DNA of 64,000 nucleotides from contig NC_013729.1 of NCBI RefSeq assembly GCF_000024345.1, positions 5,890,001-5,954,000 on the forward strand. Direction: 5' to 3'. This document shows positions 8,075 through 15,968 of this stretch, piece after piece. The DNA comes from Kribbella flavida DSM 17836 (GTDB lineage Bacteria > Actinomycetota > Actinomycetes > Propionibacteriales > Kribbellaceae). The number at the start of each line of letters is the position of its first letter. Position 1 is the first letter of the stretch. The translations under genes were made by a program, and so were the position numbers. Under the pieces are notes generated by a model that saw only the letters and a program-made list of their open reading frames with translations, was not told where the DNA came from and did no database searches.

Positions 8075-8949
8075 GCGTCCGCCGCCTTCCGGTTCATACG
8101 GGCCAGGGCCAGCATCGGGACCACTGTGACGAAGAACAGCACGATCGACAGCGCGGAGGCGTAGCCGAGGTTGCCCTCGAAGCCCTGGCTGTACTGCTGG
8201 ATCAGCATCACCACGGAGGAGTCGCGGCCGCCGGGACCGCCGTTGCCGCCGCTGAGGATGTACAGCTCGGAGAACACCCGCAAAGCCGACACCGAGATCA
8301 GGATGGAGACCAGGATCATCGTGCCGCGGACGCCGGGAATGGTGATGTTGGTGAACCGCCGGAACGCGCTCGCCCCGTCGACGGCGGCCGCCTCGTGCAG
8401 CTCACGGCCGACGTTCCCGAGCGCGGCCAGGTAGATGATCATGTAGTAGCCGAGCCCCTTCCACACGGTCAGGCTGATCGCGCTGAACAGCAGCAGCCAC
8501 TGGTCGCTGAGGAACGGCAGCGGACCGGAGATGAAGCCCAGCTTCTCGGCCAGCCCGTTGACCAGTCCGCGGTCGTCCAGGATCCACTGCCAGATCAGCG
8601 CGACGACCACCGCGGAGGCCACCACCGGGGTGTAGAAGGCGGTCCGGAAGAACGTGATGCCGGGCAGCTTCTTCTCCACCAGCACCGCCAGCGCCAACGG
8701 CACGATGGTCAGGAACGGCAGGCAGACCACCATGTAGATCACGCTGTTCAGCAACGCGTAGCGCAGCTGCTCGTCATGCAGCAGGGCCTCGAAGTTCTTC
8801 AGCCCGACGAACGTGCCGCCGCCGATCGGCTTGGCGTTGGTGAAGGACAGGATGACGGTGTTGATCGACGGCCACAGGTTGAACACCAGCAACCAGGTGA
8901 GTGCCGGCACGACCAGCACCCAGGGAGAGAACCACCGGTGGTAGCGCAT
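8071..8949 (-). CDS. sugar ABC transporter permease, MalF type
   Basis: A 292-residue permease with six predicted membrane helices and the EAA loop LHEAAAVDGASAFRRF, the docking site for the ATPase. It belongs to the carbohydrate-uptake (CUT1) class that imports oligosaccharides. It sits 4 bp after the binding-protein gene and overlaps the next permease by 4 bp, so the three are one operon. Confidence 0.93.
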   Translation of the reverse strand: MRYHRWFSPWVLVVPALTWLLVFNLWPSINTVILSFTNAKPIGGGTFVGLKNFEALLHDEQLRYALLNSVIYMVVCLPFLTIVPLALAVLVEKKLPGITFFRTAFYTPVVASAVVVALIWQWILDDRGLVNGLAEKLGFISGPLPFLSDQWLLLFSAISLTVWKGLGYYMIIYLAALGNVGRELHEAAAVDGASAFRRFTNITIPGVRGTMILVSILISVSALRVFSELYILSGGNGGPGGRDSSVVMLIQQYSQGFEGNLGYASALSIVLFFVTVVPMLALARMNRKAADA

Positions 8950-8953
8950 CGCG

Positions 8954-10246
8954 TTACTGGGCCAGCAGCTGGTCGGCCTTGGCCACCGCGGCGTCCAGGG
9001 CCTGCTGGGAGCTGACCTTGCCGGCGATCGCCAGCGAGATCTGCTGGTTGATGAAGTCGTTGGTGGCGCCGCTGATCACGGCCGGCTGCAGCGACTTCGC
9101 CTTGGCCAGCGACTCGAACGCGAGCACCTTGGCGTCGCTGGTCGGCGTACCGTCGCTCTTCGAGAAGTACGGGTCGTTCGCCGAGGCCTTGGTGCTGGGG
9201 AAGATGTTCACGATCTTGGCGAACGCGGCCTGGTTCTCGGCGTTGGTGACGAACTTGGCCAGCGCGATCGCGGCCGCCTGGTTCTTGCTCTTCGCCGAGA
9301 CCGACAGCCCCTGCACGTACAGCGGCGGAGTGTCCAGCGCCGGCGACGGCACGACCTTGCCCTTCAGCGACGGGTTGTCCTTCTGGAAGTCGGCGATCGC
9401 GTTGCCGCCGCCGGTCGTCCAGGCCACCTTGCTCTGGGTGAAGAGCTTGGAGTTGCCCAGGTACTCCTGGGTCAGGATGTCGCGCGGCAGGTAGCCGGCC
9501 TGGTACGCGTCGCGGTACTTGTCCAGCAGCGCGACGGCCTCGGGGGTGTTGAAGGTGAACTTCTTGCCGTCGTCGCTGAGGATCTTCACGCCTGCGTTGG
9601 TGAGGTCGCCGATGCCGGGCAGCCGGCTCATCAGGTACTCGCGGCCGCCGGACTTGTCGTGCATCACCTTGGCCGCGGCCAGCAGTTCGTCGAAGGTCTT
9701 CGGCGGGTTCTTCGCGTCCAGGCCGACGGCCGCGAACTTCGCCGAGTTCCAGTAGGAGATGTCGGTGTTGAGGTACCACGGGTAGCCGAAGGTGCCGGTC
9801 AGCCCCTGGTACTGGTACGCCGTGACGCCGCCCTCGACGTAGTCGGTCGCCACCGCCGGGTCGGCGGCGGCGACGTCGAGCAGCAGGTTCTGCTTGGCCA
9901 GCGGCAGCGCGAACTCCGGCGGCAGGTTGGTGACGTCGGGCAGCTGACCGGCCGACGCCTGGCTGAGCACCTTCTTGTCGTACCCGTCGCCCGGCTGGTC
10001 CAGCCAGGTCACCTCGGTGCCCGGGTACTTGGCCTCGAAGGCCTTGATCACGCCCTCGACGTACGCGGTGAACTTCGGCTTCAGCGCCCAGGTCTGGAAG
10101 CTGACCTCGCCGGTCACCTCGGCGTTGGCATCGACCGTCGGCTGGGCGCCGGCGGCCGTCTCGTCGGACGAGCCGAGACCACAGCCGGCCAGGGTGAGGG
10201 CCGCGACGGCAAGAGCTGCCACCCCGGTCAAGCGACGACTACGCAT
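8954..10246 (-). CDS. sugar-binding lipoprotein of ABC importer
   Basis: A 430-residue CUT1 extracellular solute-binding protein. It begins MRSRRLTG with a lipoprotein signal peptide and lipobox LAGC (Cys22), so it is anchored to the outside of the membrane. The ATG at 10246 has AGGAGA 8 nt upstream. A much longer open frame upstream is a shadow of the divergent LacI gene. It captures the sugar for the two following permeases. The flanking GH18 and GH5-like enzymes suggest an oligosaccharide ligand, but the sugar cannot be named. Confidence 0.93.
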   Translation of the reverse strand: MRSRRLTGVAALAVAALTLAGCGLGSSDETAAGAQPTVDANAEVTGEVSFQTWALKPKFTAYVEGVIKAFEAKYPGTEVTWLDQPGDGYDKKVLSQASAGQLPDVTNLPPEFALPLAKQNLLLDVAAADPAVATDYVEGGVTAYQYQGLTGTFGYPWYLNTDISYWNSAKFAAVGLDAKNPPKTFDELLAAAKVMHDKSGGREYLMSRLPGIGDLTNAGVKILSDDGKKFTFNTPEAVALLDKYRDAYQAGYLPRDILTQEYLGNSKLFTQSKVAWTTGGGNAIADFQKDNPSLKGKVVPSPALDTPPLYVQGLSVSAKSKNQAAAIALAKFVTNAENQAAFAKIVNIFPSTKASANDPYFSKSDGTPTSDAKVLAFESLAKAKSLQPAVISGATNDFINQQISLAIAGKVSSQQALDAAVAKADQLLAQ

Positions 10247-10265
10247 GGGGAATCTCCTGGGAGTG

Positions 10266-10315
10266 ATAAACCGGTATAGCTCCTGCACTATCCACATCGT
10301 AGAATCCGCTGTCAA
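10266..10315 (-). promoter_or_regulatory. promoter and LacI operator of the ABC operon
   Basis: On the minus strand TTGACA (10315-10310) is followed after exactly 17 bp by GATAGT (10292-10287), a near-consensus sigma70-type promoter. Seven bases further on lies the imperfect palindrome 10266-10279 (ATAAACCGGTATAG), covering the likely start site. The same motif (CTAAACCGATTTAG) precedes the glycosidase gene at 11382. The LacI gene lies between the two. Occlusion of polymerase by LacI is the obvious model. Confidence 0.7.
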
Positions 10316-10342
10316 GGGTGGGGACCGAGCAGGAGGTGGCCG

Positions 10343-11359
10343 ATGGCCAGACCGACGATCGCCGACATCGCCGACCGGGCCGGCGTGTCCAAGGGCGCCG
10401 TCTCGTTCGCGCTGAACGGGCGGCCGGGCGTGAGCGAGGCGACTCGGGCCCGGATCCTGGCGATCGCCGAGCAGATGAGCTGGCGGCCGCACAGCGCGGC
10501 CCGGGCACTGGGCGCCTCCCGGGTCGACTCGGTCGGCCTGGTGATCGCCCGGCCGGCCCGCACGCTCGGCGTCGAGCCGTTCTTCGCGCACCTGCTCTCC
10601 GGGCTGCAGTCCGGTCTGTCCGCGCACTCGATCTCGCTGCAGCTGCTGATCGTGGAGAACACCGAGGCCGAGATCGAGGTCTACCGCCGGTGGACCTCGG
10701 AGCACCGGGTGGACGGCGTGATCCTGGTCGACCTGACCGTGAAGGACCCGCGGGTGGAGGCGCTCAAGGCGCTGGAGCTGCCGGCCGTGGTGATCGGCGG
10801 CCGGGGCGGCAAGGGCGCGCTGCCGTCGGTCTGGGCCGACGACCGGGACGCGATGCTGGCGATCGTGGAGTACCTGGCCGCGCTCGGCCACCGGCGGATC
10901 GCGCACGTCGCCGGCACGCCGAACTTCCAGCACACCCAGCGCCGGATCCGGGCGGTGCGCGACGCCGCCCCCCGGCTCGGGCTGGTCGACGCGCCGTCGC
11001 TGCCGACCGACTTCAGCGACGCCGAGGGCGCCGCGACCACCCGCAAGCTGCTCTCCCAGGCGGTCCGGCCGACCGCGATCGTCTACGACAGCGACGTGAT
11101 GGCGGTGGCCGGACTGGGGGTGGCGATGGAGATGGGCGTCGCGGTGCCCGGCGAGCTGTCGATCGTGGCCTTCGACGACTCGATCCTGACCCAGCTGATG
11201 CACCCGGCGCTGACCGCGCTGTCGCGGGACACCTTCGACTTCGGCCGGCAGGCGGCCGAGGTGCTGCTGGAGGTGGTCGCCGACCCCACCACGGTGGTCA
11301 ACCGCCGCACCGCGGACCCGGTGCTGACCGTGCGGGAGTCCACCGCCCCGCCCGCGTGA
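10343..11359 (+). CDS. LacI-family transcriptional regulator
   Basis: A 338-residue LacI/GalR repressor. The N-terminal HTH is PTIADIADRAGVSKGAVSFA with the hinge helix around RPHSAARALGAS. A periplasmic-binding-protein-like effector domain follows (GLVIARPARTLGVEPFF; SIVAFDDS near the end). It has a strong GGAGG ribosome site. The gene sits between the divergent importer operon and the co-directional glycosidase. Matching palindromes lie before both, so it is very probably their local sugar-responsive repressor, and perhaps autoregulated. Confidence 0.93.
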   Translation: MARPTIADIADRAGVSKGAVSFALNGRPGVSEATRARILAIAEQMSWRPHSAARALGASRVDSVGLVIARPARTLGVEPFFAHLLSGLQSGLSAHSISLQLLIVENTEAEIEVYRRWTSEHRVDGVILVDLTVKDPRVEALKALELPAVVIGGRGGKGALPSVWADDRDAMLAIVEYLAALGHRRIAHVAGTPNFQHTQRRIRAVRDAAPRLGLVDAPSLPTDFSDAEGAATTRKLLSQAVRPTAIVYDSDVMAVAGLGVAMEMGVAVPGELSIVAFDDSILTQLMHPALTALSRDTFDFGRQAAEVLLEVVADPTTVVNRRTADPVLTVRESTAPPA

Positions 11360-11381
11360 GCCGGCTCAGTTGCTCGGATCC

Positions 11382-11395
11382 CTAAACCGATTTAG
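11382..11395 (+). promoter_or_regulatory. LacI operator upstream of glycosidase
   Basis: CTAAACCGATTTAG is symmetric at all but the two positions flanking its central CG and shares the TAAACCG core with the site before the importer operon. It ends 10 bp before the glycosidase ATG, so a bound repressor would cover the transcription or translation start. Confidence 0.6.
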
Positions 11396-11405
11396 CATCC
11401 TCAGC

Positions 11406-12575
11406 ATGCTCTCGGATCCCGCCACGCCCCGGTTCGGGGCGAACTACGTGCCGTCGTCCGGCTGGTTCTACAGCTGGCTGGACTACGACGGGGACGCCGT
11501 CCGCCGCGACCTCGCCGACCTGGCCGGGCTCGGGCTCGACCACGTGCGGGTCTTCCCGGTCTGGCCGTGGATCCAGCCGAACCGCGCGATCATCCGGCAG
11601 CGCGCGGTCGACGACCTGCTCGACACGATCGACGCCGCGGCCGAGCACGGCCTGACCGTTGCGGTCGACCTGGTCCAGGGCCACCTGTCCAGCTTCGACT
11701 TCCTGCCGTCGTGGGCGCTGACCTGGCACAAGGCCAGCCTCTTCGAGGACTCGACCGTGCGCGCCGGGCTCACGGCGTACTGCGCGGCGGTGGCGGGCGC
11801 GGTGTCCAGCCGGCCGAACGTCTTCGCGATCACGCTCGGCAACGAGGTCAACAACCTCTGGCCGGACAGCTCGACGACTCCCGCGACCTCGACCGCCTGG
11901 GCGCAGGAACTGCTGACCACGGTGAAGAAGGCCGCGCCGGACGTGCTCGCCCTGCACTCGATCTTCGACGACGCCTGGTACCGGCCGGACCACCCGTTCA
12001 GCCCCGTCGACGTGGTCGACCTGGGTGAGCTGAGCACCGTCCACTCGTGGGTTTTCAACGGGGTCTCTCGAGTGGACGGACCGCTCGGTCCGGCGACGCT
12101 GACGCACGCCGACTACCTGGTCGAGCTGGCCGCGGCGACGTCGGTGGACCCGGCGCGCCCCGTCTGGCTGCAGGAGATCGGCGTACCGGGGCCGGACATC
12201 CCGGTGGAGCTGCAGGCGGAGTTCACCCGGCGTACGGTCGAGCAGGTCGTGCACAACCCGGCTCTGTGGGGCATCACCTGGTGGTCGTCGCACGACATCG
12301 ACCGGCGGCTGCTCGACTTCCCGGACCGGGAGTACGACCTCGGGCTGTTCACCATCGACCATCAGCGCAAGCCGGCCGCCGCCGCGCTCGCCGAGGTGAT
12401 CGCCGAGATTCGCTCGGGCGGGGTGCACCCCGCGGCGGCGACCACGCTGACGGCGCCGGTGAACCTGCGGACCGAGCTCGATCGCCGGGCGCAGATCGCC
12501 CCGGGCAGCGACTTCCACCGGGAGTGGGTCGCCGCGCGCGCCCACGGGCCGGTCCGGATCAGCCTGCCTTCCTGA
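11406..12575 (+). CDS. GH5-like (cellulase-superfamily) glycosidase, apparently cytoplasmic
   Basis: A 389-residue TIM-barrel hydrolase of the GH5/clan-A type. The acid/base is in GNEVNNLW (E147), the usual Asn-Glu pair, and the nucleophile in VWLQEIGVPG (E257). HVRVFPVWPW is a typical early-strand segment. No signal peptide is present, so it probably cleaves imported oligosaccharides in the cytoplasm (beta-mannoside or beta-glucoside type; specificity unknown). The ATG at 11406 is preferred over an in-frame ATG at 11370, which would place the operator inside the coding region. It overlaps the convergent MFS gene by 17 bp. Confidence 0.8.
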   Translation: MLSDPATPRFGANYVPSSGWFYSWLDYDGDAVRRDLADLAGLGLDHVRVFPVWPWIQPNRAIIRQRAVDDLLDTIDAAAEHGLTVAVDLVQGHLSSFDFLPSWALTWHKASLFEDSTVRAGLTAYCAAVAGAVSSRPNVFAITLGNEVNNLWPDSSTTPATSTAWAQELLTTVKKAAPDVLALHSIFDDAWYRPDHPFSPVDVVDLGELSTVHSWVFNGVSRVDGPLGPATLTHADYLVELAAATSVDPARPVWLQEIGVPGPDIPVELQAEFTRRTVEQVVHNPALWGITWWSSHDIDRRLLDFPDREYDLGLFTIDHQRKPAAAALAEVIAEIRSGGVHPAAATTLTAPVNLRTELDRRAQIAPGSDFHREWVAARAHGPVRISLPS

Positions 12576-13758
12576 CCAGCACGCGATCGGCGACCGCGGC
12601 GAGCAGGAACGCGCCGGCCGCCATCGCCAAGGCGAGCCGGCCGCTGCCGCCGGCGACTCCGGCCAGCGCACCGGCCAGGGCCGCTCCGCCGATCTTGAGG
12701 CTCGCCGTGGTGACGAAAACCTGCGCCCGCAGCTCCTCGGGCGCGGCCTGCCGGCAGGCCTCCATCACGGCGGCGAGAAACGGCCCGTTCGCGAGGCCGA
12801 TCACGCCGAAGGCGAGCAACGCCATCAGGTACGCCGGTCCGAGTGCCGCGGCGGCCGCGGCGGCGGCCATCACGACCAAGCAGATCGCGGCACGGTCGAG
12901 CGGGCGGCCCGGCAACGGGCGGATCGCGATCAGCAGCGCCCCGACCAGGCTCCCGAAGCCGTACGCCGAGAGCAGCAGCCCGCCGTCCGCCGCCTGACGA
13001 CCGAGGTCAGCGCTCAACAGTGGAACGAGGACTGGGAAGGTGCCGGTCCCCAAGCCGGCCAGCACGAAGCACAGGGCGACGCGGCGCAGGTCCGGGGTCT
13101 TGGTGAAAGCCTTCAGCAGCGCGCCGCGAGGCGTTCGGACCGGAGTCTCGTGCCGGCGTGCCTCGGCGGGCAGCGTCAGGACCAGAAGTCCGGCGGCCAG
13201 GGCCGTGGCGCCGAGGCAGCCGAGCGCGCCGCGCGGGCCGATCAGCGTCGCCAGCACCGCGGCCGCGGCCGGTCCCGCGGTCGTTGCGACGCCCCAGGTC
13301 GCGCTGTCCAGGGCGAGCTCCCGCCGGGTGCTGAGCCGGCTGCTCAGCCCACCGCCCAGCAACGGACCCGCCGAACCGGCCAGCAACGCGGCCCCGAGCG
13401 CGAGCACGAACGGCGCGCGGCCCAGCAGAACCGCGGCGATCAGCAGAGCGCCGGCGTACACGGTGAACCCGAGCGCGAGGATCCGGCGCTTGTCCCGGAC
13501 GCGGTCGAGGATCCGCCCGATCCACGGCCCGACGAGGTGCGGCACGATCAGCGCCGCGGCCAGCAGCCCACCCGCCGCCGCGCCGGCGCCGGTCACCACG
13601 GCCAGCAGCACCACGCCCACCATCGCCCCGTCGTTGGCGCCTCTGATCAGGACGGCCACCGTGAGATAGCGCTTGAGCCCGGGCCGAGCCGACTCGCGCT
13701 CGGCCGCTTCGGGCGCAGTGGATTCCAGCGTCTGGCGTTTGAGTGGTAACAAGCTCAT
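12559..13758 (-). CDS. MFS transporter
   Basis: A 399-residue, 12-helix major facilitator with a 30-residue hydrophilic N-terminus. Helices are very Ala/Leu-rich, and a motif-A-like loop RILDRVRDKRRILALG follows TM2. Similar proteins act as drug or metabolite exporters; no substrate is inferable. It lies 47 bp downstream of a TetR gene on the same strand, so the two are probably co-transcribed, with the repressor controlling the pair. Confidence 0.85.
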   Translation of the reverse strand: MSLLPLKRQTLESTAPEAAERESARPGLKRYLTVAVLIRGANDGAMVGVVLLAVVTGAGAAAGGLLAAALIVPHLVGPWIGRILDRVRDKRRILALGFTVYAGALLIAAVLLGRAPFVLALGAALLAGSAGPLLGGGLSSRLSTRRELALDSATWGVATTAGPAAAAVLATLIGPRGALGCLGATALAAGLLVLTLPAEARRHETPVRTPRGALLKAFTKTPDLRRVALCFVLAGLGTGTFPVLVPLLSADLGRQAADGGLLLSAYGFGSLVGALLIAIRPLPGRPLDRAAICLVVMAAAAAAAALGPAYLMALLAFGVIGLANGPFLAAVMEACRQAAPEELRAQVFVTTASLKIGGAALAGALAGVAGGSGRLALAMAAGAFLLAAVADRVLVRKAG

Positions 13759-13805
13759 GCCGCCAGGTTTCCAGCAAAAATGGTTTCAGTGGAACTCAAG
13801 GCGTG

Positions 13806-14522
13806 TCAGCGGGAGTCGACGAGGACCTGGATGCCGTCGAGGATGCGGTGCAGGCCGAACTCCAGGTCGTCGTCGACCTCGTCCCCGTACTCCTGGTTCG
13901 TGAAGAGCTCGGTCAGCATCGGATAGTCGCCGGCCGCCAGTCGCGGGGCCAGGAACGCGCCGACATGCTCGGCCTGCACCTGCACGGAGTCACTCGCCTG
14001 AATCTGCCGGGTCAGGGACGCCTGGCCGCGGACGTAACCGTCCAGCAGCAGCACGCATCCCAGATTGTCGTGGTGACTCAGCCCGATGGCGTCCAGCGCC
14101 TGAAGCAGCACCTCGGCCCACCTGAGCAGGTTCGGCGTGATGGGTGCCCCACGGATCGGCATGTCCAGCAGCCACGGGCGTTCGGCGTACCGGTCGACCT
14201 GGGCCTTGACCCAGGCCGTCGCGCGGTCGCGCCAGTCGCCGTCACCCAGTGCCGGCGGCGGCCCCCACGCGGCATCCCGGACCAGGACGAGCAGCTCGTC
14301 CTTCGAGCTCACATAGCGGTACATGGCGTTGGTGGTGACGCCGAGGCGCGCCGCGATCTTCTGCAGCGAGATCGCCTCGAAGCCATGGCGATCGCCGAAC
14401 TCGATACCGGTGGCCACGATCTGCTCGACGCTCAGCCCCGGTTTCGGCCCACGCCGCTGGACCGGCAGCACGCCCCAGGACAGGGCGAGTCCCGGCGGCA
14501 GCTCGGCGCGGTCATCACTCAT
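13806..14522 (-). CDS. TetR-family regulator with TetR_C-like domain
   Basis: A 238-residue regulator with an N-terminal extension of about 25 residues. The HTH runs LSVEQIVATGIEFGDRHG, LQKIAARLGVTTNAMYRYV (residues about 30-75), and the C-terminal domain is of the tetracycline-repressor type. The ATG at 14522 is preceded by AAGGA. A longer frame upstream lacks a ribosome site. Downstream is the MFS gene it probably controls. Divergently, 160 bp away, begins the DUF1707-ABC-FtsX operon, which could be a second target. Confidence 0.88.
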   Translation of the reverse strand: MSDDRAELPPGLALSWGVLPVQRRGPKPGLSVEQIVATGIEFGDRHGFEAISLQKIAARLGVTTNAMYRYVSSKDELLVLVRDAAWGPPPALGDGDWRDRATAWVKAQVDRYAERPWLLDMPIRGAPITPNLLRWAEVLLQALDAIGLSHHDNLGCVLLLDGYVRGQASLTRQIQASDSVQVQAEHVGAFLAPRLAAGDYPMLTELFTNQEYGDEVDDDLEFGLHRILDGIQVLVDSR

Positions 14523-14682
14523 GCCACCATCCTTCCGCACTGCGGGCGGCGGCCGGCGATGGATGCCGGAAGAGGGGTGCCAGCACCACTTCGGACCTGG
14601 GGACAAACCCCTCGGCCGAAAAACTGTTCAGGACCTACGCTATTTCTTGTCAGGTTGTTCGCTCGCACCCAAGGAGTTCCTC

Positions 14683-15114
14683 ATGAACGCGATCATCGCC
14701 ACCCTCGGACCGCTGCTGGATCCCGACGAGCTGCAGCTCACCGAAGCCGACAAGCGGGCTGCGCACGCCAAGCTCGACAGCGCCGTACGGCTCGGTGGCC
14801 TGTCCCCGCAGCAGGCGACCGACCGGCACGACCTGGTCGGCCTCGTTCACACCCGCGGCGAGCTGCGCCGGGTCTTCGACGGCCTGCCCGACGCGGTTCC
14901 GCCGACCGGGCTGACGCTGGCGCTGCGCAGCGTGACCGTCGGCTGGCTGGTGGTGTGCAGCACCCAGTTCGCCGTCTGGCTGGGGCTGGCGGTCTTCGGC
15001 CACTTCGACGGGCCGTGGTGGCTCTGGTCGGACCTGGCGCTGGGCACCGGCGTCGGGATCCTGTGGTGGACCCACGAGTCGTACCACCGCAAGTCCTCCC
15101 TGCAGGCGATCTGA
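14683..15114 (+). CDS. DUF1707-like two-TM membrane protein
   Basis: A 143-residue protein. The N-terminal part (LTEADKRAAHAKLDSAVRLG, then LHTRGELRRVFDGLP-like end) matches the DUF1707 pattern of a small helical domain ending near a conserved Leu-Pro. Two membrane segments follow (about residues 86-106 and 113-130). It has an AAGGAG ribosome site and overlaps the ABC ATPase start by 1 bp (TGATG). First gene of an ABC export/stress operon. The family has no settled function; an accessory or sensing role is a guess. Confidence 0.75.
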   Translation: MNAIIATLGPLLDPDELQLTEADKRAAHAKLDSAVRLGGLSPQQATDRHDLVGLVHTRGELRRVFDGLPDAVPPTGLTLALRSVTVGWLVVCSTQFAVWLGLAVFGHFDGPWWLWSDLALGTGVGILWWTHESYHRKSSLQAI

Positions 15115-15968
15115 TGACCGCCCCTGTCCAGCTGACCGACGTCCGCAAGGTCTACGGCACCGGAGCCGGAGCCGTGACCGCGCTCGACGGGGTCAGCCAC
15201 AGGTTCGCCGAAGCGTCGTTCACCGCGGTGATGGGCCCGTCCGGCTCCGGCAAGAGCACGCTGCTGCACTGTGCCGCCGGACTGGACGAGCCCAGCACCG
15301 GCGAGGTGCTGCTGGCCGGTACGCCGTTGCGCGGGCTCGGCGAGACCGCGCTCACCGAGCTCCGGCGCCGGCACGTCGCGTTCGTCTTCCAGGCGTTCAA
15401 CCTGATGCCCGCGCTGACGGTCCGGCAGAACGTGGTCCTGCCGCTGACGCTGGCCGGGCAGACGCCCGACCAGGCGTGGGTCGCCGAGGTGATCCGCCGG
15501 GTCGGTCTCGACGAGCGGTCCGGGCACCGGCCGGGTGGACTCTCCGGCGGCCAGCAGCAGCGGGTCGCCATCGCCCGCGCGCTGGCCGTCCGGGCCGCGA
15601 TCACCTTCGCCGACGAACCCACGGGCGCGCTCGACACCCAGACGGCGCTCGAAGTCCTCACCCTGCTCCGCGACCAGTCTCGCATCGCCGGCCAGACCGT
15701 CGTCATGGTCACCCACGACCCCGTCGCCGCCTCGTACGCCGACCGCGTCGTCTTCCTGGTGGACGGCCGGATCGTCTCCGAGCGGCCCACCCCGACCGCC
15801 GACCGAATCGCCTCCGAGCTCGCCCTGCTCTCCCGCCCCGCACGGTCCAGCTCCCCCGCGGCCGGGGCGCCGTCACCCGCGGCGCGGGCCGCGTCGCCCG
15901 AGGCGCTGCGACGGTCGTTCCGCTTTTCGGTGCCGCCGGCAACCGACGGCACCGGAGCGGCGCGATGA
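15114..15968 (+). CDS. ABC transporter ATP-binding protein (MacB/LolD type)
   Basis: A 284-residue ATPase. Walker A is GPSGSGKS (41-48), the Q-loop is in FVFQAFNLMP, the signature is LSGGQQQR, Walker B with catalytic Glu is TFADEP, and the H-loop is VTHD. The last 40 residues are a Ser/Pro/Ala-rich tail not needed for the fold. The MacB/LolD subfamily works with FtsX-type permeases to move peptides, lipoproteins or antibiotics out of the membrane mechanically, and the next gene is exactly such a permease, overlapping by 4 bp. Confidence 0.95.
   Translation: MTAPVQLTDVRKVYGTGAGAVTALDGVSHRFAEASFTAVMGPSGSGKSTLLHCAAGLDEPSTGEVLLAGTPLRGLGETALTELRRRHVAFVFQAFNLMPALTVRQNVVLPLTLAGQTPDQAWVAEVIRRVGLDERSGHRPGGLSGGQQQRVAIARALAVRAAITFADEPTGALDTQTALEVLTLLRDQSRIAGQTVVMVTHDPVAASYADRVVFLVDGRIVSERPTPTADRIASELALLSRPARSSSPAAGAPSPAARAASPEALRRSFRFSVPPATDGTGAAR

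Noticed and set aside
8954..11203. 749-codon minus-strand frame joining the binding protein to upstream sequence
   Set aside because: The upstream part is antisense to the LacI gene. The lipoprotein start at 10246 has a signal peptide and Shine-Dalgarno.
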